A DNA stretch of 6,687 nt from Holosporales bacterium (GTDB taxonomy: Bacteria; Pseudomonadota; Alphaproteobacteria; BNTO01), in the NCBI GenBank assembly GCA_031257945.1, contig JAIRNU010000045.1:1-6687 (forward strand), in the 5' to 3' direction. The notes beneath the pieces are model-generated. The model was not told the DNA's origin. It did not search any database and saw only the letters and a list, made by a program, of their open reading frames with translations. The stretch's first letter is position 1. Each line of letters opens with the position of its first letter. Shown piece after piece: positions 1-4,123 of the stretch. Made by a program: the position numbers and the translations under genes.

Positions 1-36
1 CCCAGGGGCCGGGCCATAGCTGTCGTGATCTATATT

Positions 37-64
37 CTTATAGTGCCACAAAAAGGGTTAACAA
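37..64 (-). promoter_or_regulatory. Possible leftward promoter at window edge
   Basis: On the minus strand a TTGTTA hexamer (64-59) lies 16 bp before TATAAG (42-37), and TTGACT overlaps just upstream (69-64). An ATG on the minus strand sits at 17-15, but no Shine-Dalgarno sequence precedes it and only five codons are visible, so I do not call a gene. The promoter is only a fair match to a sigma-70 consensus and could be chance in AT-rich DNA. Confidence 0.22.
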
Positions 65-86
65 GTCAACCTATTTTCAGTTAATA
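58..86 (+). promoter_or_regulatory. Possible rightward promoter
   Basis: TTAACA (58-63), a 17-bp spacer, then TTAATA (81-86) form a fair sigma-70-like pair. A transcript from about position 93 would run through the palindrome at 165-313 before reaching the secreted-protein gene at 423, giving a leader of about 330 nt. This is a match by eye only, and a promoter nearer 423 cannot be excluded. Confidence 0.22.
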
Positions 87-164
87 ATGTATGAAAAATG
101 AAAATAAATATTTGGGGGCCTAGTATTGGGATCGTATTACTACAGTAACGGCTTTGTCCAAGAG

Positions 165-313
165 CACTAGACCAGTTGCGAAAGTGAGTAATTTCGAAGA
201 ATTTTTAGGAGTATACGAAGCAGAACCGCAGCGTACTTAACGTACGTGAGGATTCGAGCATCGGAGCGGCGCTAAAATTACAGAAAGAACGAAGCTTTCG
301 CAACGATCTAGTG
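165..313. repeat. Long imperfect palindromic element (~149 bp)
   Basis: The left arm (165-236), reverse-complemented, aligns with the right arm (242-313). Both are 72 bp and are separated by TTAAC at 237-241. Best conserved are the outer ends (CTTTCGCAAC then TCTAGTG on the right arm; its complement CACTAGACC then GTTGCGAAAG on the left) and the centre (GTAC-TTAAC-GTAC). The middle of the arms is more diverged but still shares TAAAA and ATTC-type blocks. As RNA either strand could fold into a long, bulged hairpin. The outer end recurs at 2724-2754, so this is probably a dispersed genomic repeat (MITE-like or a palindromic intergenic element). I see no coding capacity, and no target-site duplication is obvious. 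Confidence 0.65.
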
Positions 314-422
314 CGGAATAAAAAACAAACAAGTATGTAGGGTGCTTAGCGAAAAAAGCCGTGACTAATTAATTATTGCATGCTACAAGGGGAATCGGTG
401 ATGTGTAAATTATTGGTTCCTT

Positions 423-1043
423 ATGAAAAGGATGCTTTTTTGTATAGCGCTTGTTACGGGCAACACGTTTTTCGGGGCTTTTGTCGCTTCAGCTTTTGAG
501 GATACTGGACATCCTGAAGTTCCAGATGCAGCTCAAGTTTTGGCCAATGTCACAGCATTAACGCAGAGGACGCTAACGGGATTGACGTCATGGGTAGGCT
601 TGAATATGGCGTGGGGCCAAAAGAATGGAGCAGAGGGTTACACTGATATGGTGGGCTTGATGCGCACTGTGCTTGGAAATTTAGGCAATTTGGAAAAGTT
701 CTTCAGGGGCGAGGAAGTACTTGCGGGTGGCGAGCAAGTAAATTTAGGCACAGCCAGGGCAAGTATATCCGCTTTGTTAGAATCGATAAATCAAGTAGAA
801 GAGATTCCAGCCAGCGTCGTTCCAGAAGGAGCTACGGAATTGAAAGAGACCCTAACGGCTTTACAAGATATCTTGGCGAACTTTAGTCAGGGTATTCCGG
901 TCGAACAGCGAGACTCTGCAAGTTGGGCAAAATTGAAGGCAGCATGGACAGCGCAGGAAAGAGAAATAGCAAGATTGCAGGCAGAAATAGCAAGATTGCG
1001 AGCTTCTAATCCATCAATGTCCGGAACCCCTCCTTGCGCGTGA
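423..1043 (+). CDS. Secreted coiled-coil protein of unknown function
   Basis: I do not recognise this 206-residue protein. Residues 1-24 look like a Sec signal peptide: basic start MKRM, hydrophobic core around 5-21, and an A-S-A cleavage motif at 22-24 before F25. The mature part is therefore probably periplasmic or exported. Residues 30-160 are mainly amphipathic helix-type sequence without Cys. Residues ~168-195 form a predicted coiled coil, with two successive heptads that each carry IARL (182-185 and 189-192), followed by a short Pro-rich tail ending PPCA. Upstream frame-mates are closed by a TGA at 399-401, so the start is 423 or the second ATG at 432. Neither has a good Shine-Dalgarno sequence directly in front; the strong AAGGGGAA at 387-394 better suits an ATG at 401 in another frame. 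Leaderless or coupled translation is possible. The gene precedes glmU by 205 bp, and no functional link is evident. Confidence 0.75.
   Translation: MKRMLFCIALVTGNTFFGAFVASAFEDTGHPEVPDAAQVLANVTALTQRTLTGLTSWVGLNMAWGQKNGAEGYTDMVGLMRTVLGNLGNLEKFFRGEEVLAGGEQVNLGTARASISALLESINQVEEIPASVVPEGATELKETLTALQDILANFSQGIPVEQRDSASWAKLKAAWTAQEREIARLQAEIARLRASNPSMSGTPPCA
962..999 (+). repeat. 21-bp-period direct repeat encoding a heptad
   Basis: A 17-bp sequence (starting AGAAATAGCAAG) at 962-978 recurs exactly at 983-999. The period is 21 bp, that is one coiled-coil heptad. It lies within the coiled-coil region of the 423-1043 gene and looks like a recent in-frame tandem duplication. Confidence 0.85.
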
Positions 1044-1248
1044 GGAGTTCGGGGCCTCGCTTGAGCGAACTGCCATTAGCCCCCCTCAAAGGCCTCCGGA
1101 AGCTCGGAGTTGCGGCGAACTGTGGGCTGTAGAGCTATAAGGATTAATGGCGTTGTGCGGGGCGCTGCCTCACAACTGAGGTTGTGACTTTGCGGAAGGA
1201 CAAGAGAGTGATGGCGAGTATTAGGTGGAGGTGGATGTGGAGTAGTTT
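1044..1248. other. GC-rich hairpin-bearing spacer before glmU
   Basis: This 205-bp spacer contains several short inverted repeats: AGTTCG/CGAACT (1046-1051 with 1066-1071), CTCCG/CGGAG (1094-1098 with 1105-1109, 6-nt loop) and TCACAAC/GTTGTGA (1170-1176 with 1181-1187, TGAG loop). GCGAACTG occurs twice (1065-1072, 1115-1122). None of the stems is followed by a proper U-run, so none is a textbook terminator. A TATAAG at 1136-1141 could be a -10 element for glmU, but there is no good -35. The spacer ends with GGAG at 1239-1242, six bases before the glmU ATG. It may hold a structured leader or small RNA; this is not proven. Confidence 0.45.
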
Positions 1249-2637
1249 ATGGAATATACGTCAGCGATAATATTAGCCGGTGGCGAGGGGCGCCGTATGC
1301 GCTCTAGCACGCCAAAGGTGCTGCATTCGATAGGCGGAGCATCGCTCTTGGAATGGATAGTTCAAAGCTTACATCAAGCGCAGGGCCAGCCGGCGGGCAA
1401 TGAAATTATCGTTGTTGGCTCGAAGTTGCTATTTGCGCATGAAATGTGGCCTACGGTTTCGAAAAATCTAGCTGGACTTGCTGGGAATGTGCGTTTCATA
1501 GAACAAGCAGAGCCGCGCGGAACAGGGCATGCTGTGCAAGTCGCACTCCAGTGTGTCGACGAACGGGCACAGAATATCCTGATATGTAACGGTGATGTCC
1601 CGTTCGTACGGAAGGAAACCTTCCTGCAGCTGCTTACTCAGAGACAACACCAGTCCCCCCATTCCTCCCAGCACTACCAGCAGCAAAACGGGATTTGTTT
1701 GCTGGCGATGCGAATAAATACGCCTGAACAAGCCACATATGGGCGGATTATTTTGCACCAAAATTCACCTGTTGATATTGTCGAGGCGGCGGACGCATCT
1801 GATGAACAGAAAAAGATAAATTTAGTAAATGTTGGCGTGTATTGTTTCTCCAAAAAATGTCTAACGGATGTAATATTTCGCTTGGATAATAAAAACCGCG
1901 CAGGGGAGTTTTACTTAACCGATGCGGTAAGGCTGGCCCATGAAAGCGGCTTCTGTAATAGTTATATAGAGATTCCGGCAGAGGAAGGAGCTGGGATAGA
2001 CACCATCGACGCCCTGATACACTCGCGTTTTATGGAAATGCTGGTTGCGCGGGCAATAGCCGCCGGCGCCACGTTTCAAGACCCCAAAAGCGCGGTCTTG
2101 TCTTATGATACTAAGGTTGGGCCGGGCTGCACTATTGGCGCGTTCAATGTGTTTGGGAAAAATGTTGTGTTAGAGGGGGGCGTGATGGTTTTGCCATTTT
2201 GTTACCTGGAAGATTGCATTATCAAAAGAGGCAGTACAATCGGTCCGTTTGCTCGAATCAAGGGAGGAAGCGTTGTCGGCGAAGATACTACTATCGGGAA
2301 TTTTGTTGAGGTAAAGAAGGCCGCCATCGGGAATTGTACCAAAATCAAGCATCTTGCGTATATTGGGGATGCGACCATTGGGAATGCGGTAAATATTGGT
2401 GCAGGAACGATTTTTTGCAATTTCGATGGGGTTAAGAAGCATGCGACTATTGTTGGGGATAATGCAAAGGTTGGCGCCAATGTATCACTCGTTGCGCCGC
2501 TAACTATCGGGGAGGCCGCCTTTATCGGGGCAGGCAGCGTGATCACCAAAGATATCCCTAAAGAAACTCTAGCTGTAGCGCGCGCTGGGCAAGTGCACAA
2601 TGCGCAGTGGCTAGCCAAGAAATTGTCGAAAAAATAA
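1249..2637 (+). CDS. glmU: GlmU: bifunctional GlcN-1-P acetyltransferase / GlcNAc-1-P uridyltransferase
   Basis: This cytoplasmic enzyme makes UDP-GlcNAc for peptidoglycan and lipid A: acetyl-CoA acetylates glucosamine-1-phosphate, then UTP is used to form UDP-GlcNAc. At 462 aa it is close to the 456 aa of the E. coli protein. The N-terminal nucleotidyltransferase shows LAGGEGRRM (9-17), PKVLH (22-26), QAEPRGTGHA (86-95), GDVP (115-118), YGRI (164-167) and GEFYLTD (219-225). The C-terminal left-handed beta-helix (from ~285) shows the catalytic His in KHLAYIGD (H368), the K356-K357 pair, N382 and N391 (CNFDG). Relative to E. coli I see Asn to Asp at the Mg-binding N227 position (D251), Arg to Lys at R333 (K338), T17 to R15, and Tyr to Phe in CNYDG. 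A Gln/His-rich stretch (131-146) is longer than usual. GGAG at 1239-1242 supports the start. It is convergent with the prepilin gene; glmS is not adjacent. Confidence 0.97.
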   Translation: MEYTSAIILAGGEGRRMRSSTPKVLHSIGGASLLEWIVQSLHQAQGQPAGNEIIVVGSKLLFAHEMWPTVSKNLAGLAGNVRFIEQAEPRGTGHAVQVALQCVDERAQNILICNGDVPFVRKETFLQLLTQRQHQSPHSSQHYQQQNGICLLAMRINTPEQATYGRIILHQNSPVDIVEAADASDEQKKINLVNVGVYCFSKKCLTDVIFRLDNKNRAGEFYLTDAVRLAHESGFCNSYIEIPAEEGAGIDTIDALIHSRFMEMLVARAIAAGATFQDPKSAVLSYDTKVGPGCTIGAFNVFGKNVVLEGGVMVLPFCYLEDCIIKRGSTIGPFARIKGGSVVGEDTTIGNFVEVKKAAIGNCTKIKHLAYIGDATIGNAVNIGAGTIFCNFDGVKKHATIVGDNAKVGANVSLVAPLTIGEAAFIGAGSVITKDIPKETLAVARAGQVHNAQWLAKKLSKK

Positions 2638-2781
2638 TCTGTAATTCGCGGCCTGTTTTCTCACCACGCGACGAAACCCGCACCATGCCTTAACTTTTAT
2701 ACCGCGGGGGGAGAGAAGTCACCGAAAGAACGAAACTTTCGCAACGGTCTAAGTGATAAATTTGTGCTAGACCACGCAATC
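2638..2781. other. Convergent spacer between glmU and the prepilin gene
   Basis: Both neighbours end here, but I find no stem followed by a U-run that would make a classical terminator for either. The spacer contains the CGAAAG/CTTTCG hairpin of the dispersed repeat (2723-2741) and a GGTCTA/TAGACC inverted repeat (2746-2751 with 2768-2773, 16-nt loop). These may serve as a bidirectional transcript end or processing site, which is inference. Confidence 0.45.
2723..2754. repeat. Half copy of the dispersed palindromic element
   Basis: Positions 2724-2751 match 283-310 of the large palindrome with 2 differences in 28 bases, both containing GAAAGAACGAA and CTTTCGCAAC. The left arm at 165-184 is a third, inverted match. 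In this copy CGAAAG (2723-2728) and CTTTCG (2736-2741) form a 6-bp stem with loop AACGAAA. The remainder of the 149-bp element is absent, so this is a truncated or minimal unit. Confidence 0.7.
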
Positions 2782-3405
2782 CTATCTGTTAAGTACGTCC
2801 AAATTGTTTGAGCTCATCCATCTGACTGCCACACCAGAAGATTGCGGTGGACACCGGATCGTAATGATATCACCATCTTCGGCAATGATCGTTGATAGTT
2901 GTTGCGTTAAATTCGTTGGAATACTCATCAAAACAACCGCACAAAAGTCTTGCCCGTTGGCGTATGCGGCCGGAGTCACCAACTCCCCATACTCGTCAAA
3001 AATCTGTATTGCGTTAGTAAATTCCTCGTAATCGTCGGCCATGCTATCTTCGAGGCCAATCCTTGGCATAGCGGTAGTTGCCAAGCTATCCACAGCATAC
3101 AGCAAAACGTTGCCGTTCCCGTCGCTTGCCGTCTTTTTTTCCAAGAACAAGTCCTTATATGGGACCTCCCCAATAGTTCGTCCGTAAATCTCTACGCCAT
3201 TTTCTCCAGGGCATGGTAGGCGGTTGTTATGCACTCGATACACAGCAAGAGCCCGCAAAACGGCATCGCAGTTGTGCTGCGTTGCTGACAATCGCTTATA
3301 CATCAACGATGTTTTTATTAATGGAAAAATGATGGAGCCAAGGCATCCTAAAATACACAAAGCTATCGCTAACTCTACTAAGATGAACCCCTGCAGCTTT
3401 CTCAT
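2782..3405 (-). CDS. Type IV prepilin-like (pseudopilin) protein
   Basis: This 207-residue protein has a class-III (prepilin) signal. The short leader MRKLQG ends in Gly6, Phe7 becomes the methylated N-terminus, and Glu11 is the conserved Glu+5. A single hydrophobic helix (~8-30) follows. A prepilin peptidase would cleave after G6, and the product would sit in the inner membrane or assemble into a pilus or type II secretion pseudopilus. The body has NRLPCPG (61-67), GEVPYKDL (79-86) and DGNGN (95-99), a LPCP...VPY...D.xGN pattern that I associate with a pseudopilin-like subgroup. Later cysteines are at 155 and 185. The leader residues fix the start, with a GGGGGA-type sequence about 8 bases upstream and AGG nearer. 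No pilus-assembly gene or prepilin peptidase lies nearby, so the partner machinery is unknown. The exact pilin class is uncertain. Confidence 0.85.
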   Translation of the reverse strand: MRKLQGFILVELAIALCILGCLGSIIFPLIKTSLMYKRLSATQHNCDAVLRALAVYRVHNNRLPCPGENGVEIYGRTIGEVPYKDLFLEKKTASDGNGNVLLYAVDSLATTAMPRIGLEDSMADDYEEFTNAIQIFDEYGELVTPAAYANGQDFCAVVLMSIPTNLTQQLSTIIAEDGDIITIRCPPQSSGVAVRWMSSNNLDVLNR

Positions 3406-3538
3406 AACCTAATCCCCCACCACCAGATCTCAAAGCTTTTTTTGCCGGCTTACCTTATTTAACGCCTCAACTCTGTAGTTTCTCGGCCACTTCAGTCCAT
3501 TTAAACTCCCCCCGAGTCTTCGTAGAAAAATTTGATCT

Positions 3539-3616
3539 TGGTCGGGAAAAGAGGATTTGAACCTCCGACCTCCTGCTCCCAAGGCAGGCGCGCTAACCAG
3601 GCTACGCTACTTCCCG
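3539..3616 (-). tRNA. tRNA-Pro (anticodon UGG), CCA encoded
   Basis: The minus strand folds into a complete cloverleaf. The acceptor is CGGGAAG pairing with TTTCCCG (one G-U), the D stem GCGT/GCGC, the anticodon stem CCTGC/GCAGG with loop CTTGGGA, and the T stem GGAGG/CCTCT around TTCAAAT. Anticodon TGG lies at 3581-3579 and reads proline CCN codons. The discriminator A (3542) is followed directly by genomically encoded CCA (3541-3539). The mature body is 75 nt plus CCA. The gene stands alone, 133 bp upstream of the prepilin gene on the same strand, with no obvious integrated element at its 3' end. Confidence 0.97.
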
Positions 3617-3649
3617 CACAAACAAAAATAACAAAACCCTTACTGTACC

Positions 3650-3655
3650 TTTATA
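3650..3655 (-). promoter_or_regulatory. Candidate -10 element for tRNA-Pro
   Basis: TATAAA on the minus strand (3655-3650) lies 33 bp before the tRNA 5' end, giving a plausible leader of about 25 nt to be removed by RNase P. No good -35 hexamer is visible at 16-18 bp; the best is a weak GCACAT. This is a position-based inference. Confidence 0.35.
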
Positions 3656-3728
3656 CCATATTCTCGCCTGGAATGTGCTACTTTTTTTGCGAAAAATCTT
3701 GGCCCCCTACAGATGTCCAAGATCAAAC

Positions 3729-3759
3729 AAGGCTCCGCTATTTAACGGAGCCTTCTTTT
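3729..3759 (+). terminator. Rho-independent terminator, apparently orphan
   Basis: AAGGCTCCG (3729-3737) pairs perfectly with CGGAGCCTT (3746-3754) around an 8-nt loop (CTATTTAA). TTCTTTT follows on the plus strand, which fits an intrinsic terminator for rightward transcripts. Read leftward, the stem is followed by TTGTTTG, so weak bidirectional use is possible. No rightward gene lies upstream between the tRNA and this hairpin, so it either ends an undetected small RNA or is a relic. Confidence 0.75.
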
Positions 3760-3787
3760 ATATTCAGCAAAAACATCACAGTCGAGT

Positions 3788-3814
3788 AGGCCAGGGGAGT
3801 TTCACCCCTAGCCT
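3788..3814. other. Stable hairpin
   Basis: AGGC-C-AGGGG (3788-3797) pairs with CCCCT-A-GCCT (3805-3814) around a 7-nt loop, AGTTTCA, with one C/A mismatch. No U-run follows on either strand, so it is not a standard terminator. It lies 33 bp after the terminator hairpin and about 120 bp before the LRR-gene start region. Function unknown. Confidence 0.55.
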
Positions 3815-3959
3815 CTCACAGCGCCTCTTAACAAATCAAACGCAGCACCACCCTAAAAAATCACGCAAAAGCTGTCTCATCAAATTCAGTGCTTGCAAGC
3901 TATCGTGTAGGGAGTTGAGAAAGGACACACTTGCGTTTGCATTTATGCGAATACCATGC

Positions 3960-4123
3960 TACACTTAAAACAGTAGATGAAGCAAGATTGAACTTGTGCA
4001 GCTTGTTTTTGTATAGTTTGGGACCAGGAAAATGACGAAAAAAATGACAAAGAAGATTTTAAAGATAGCGATGCTGTCAGCGAATTATGTGTTCTGTACG
4101 TATTGTGTGGGCACAGATACCAG
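3960..4123 (+). repeat. Promoter/leader cassette, copy 1
   Basis: These 164 bp align without gaps to 6479-6642 (constant offset 2519) with about 17 differences counted by eye, roughly 90% identity. The cassette covers upstream DNA, the promoter, the short leader, the ATG and the first ~30 codons of each LRR gene. Weaker similarity extends left to about 3936 (TTTGCATTTATGCG versus TTTGCTTTTATCG). Positions 3994-4020, covering the promoter spacer and -10, are fully identical. Similarity stops abruptly after the coding cassette. Confidence 0.92.
3988..4017 (+). promoter_or_regulatory. Promoter of the first LRR gene
   Basis: TTGAAC (3988-3993), an 18-bp spacer and TATAGT (4012-4017) form a good sigma-70-type promoter. 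The same arrangement, TTGCGC-18-TATAGT, precedes the paralogue at 6551. Only 14 bases separate TATAGT from the ATG, so the expected 5' leader is about 8 nt. AGGA (4026-4029) lies just 2 bases before the ATG, an unusually tight spacing for a Shine-Dalgarno sequence. Confidence 0.7.

Larger units (their letters stand above)
1..422. other. Left intergenic region, no convincing gene
   Basis: I see no credible protein gene in this 422-bp stretch. The frame entering from the left edge (1-84, +) stays open for only 27 codons and has no recognisable motif. The region holds a large imperfect palindrome (165-313). It also holds two weak promoter-like pairs: a rightward one (TTAACA at 58-63, 17-bp spacer, TTAATA at 81-86) and a leftward one (TTGTTA at 64-59, 16-bp spacer, TATAAG at 42-37). 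If the leftward one is real, it would drive a gene or RNA lying mostly outside the window. The rest is AT-rich and featureless. Confidence 0.6.
3617..4031. other. Intergenic region between tRNA-Pro and the first LRR gene
   Basis: No protein gene is supported in this 415-bp divergent spacer. It contains the tRNA-Pro promoter region, a strong terminator hairpin (3729-3759), a second stable hairpin (3788-3814), a 10-bp perfect palindrome GCTTGCAAGC (3891-3900), and the conserved promoter cassette of the LRR gene (from about 3936). Short open frames here lack start signals and recognisable motifs. Confidence 0.6.

Noticed and set aside
10..22. GGGCCATAGCT at the left edge looks like the 5' end of tRNA-Ala
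   Set aside because: The following bases do not form a D arm or anticodon arm, so it is a chance match or at most a relic.
1..84. Open frame entering from the left edge, ending at a TAA (82-84)
   Set aside because: Only 27 codons with no motif. It cannot be separated from chance.
2202..2618. Minus-strand open frame opposite the GlmU beta-helix
   Set aside because: It mirrors the hexapeptide-repeat codons of glmU. The conserved catalytic motifs are on the plus strand.
3539..3620. tRNA-Pro as an integration site for a mobile element
   Set aside because: I found no second copy of the tRNA 3' end, no integrase, and no phage-like genes in the window.
3532..3789. Plus-strand open frame over the tRNA-Pro region, beginning MILVGKRGFEPPTSC
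   Set aside because: It is the well-known spurious translation of the antisense of a tRNA gene.
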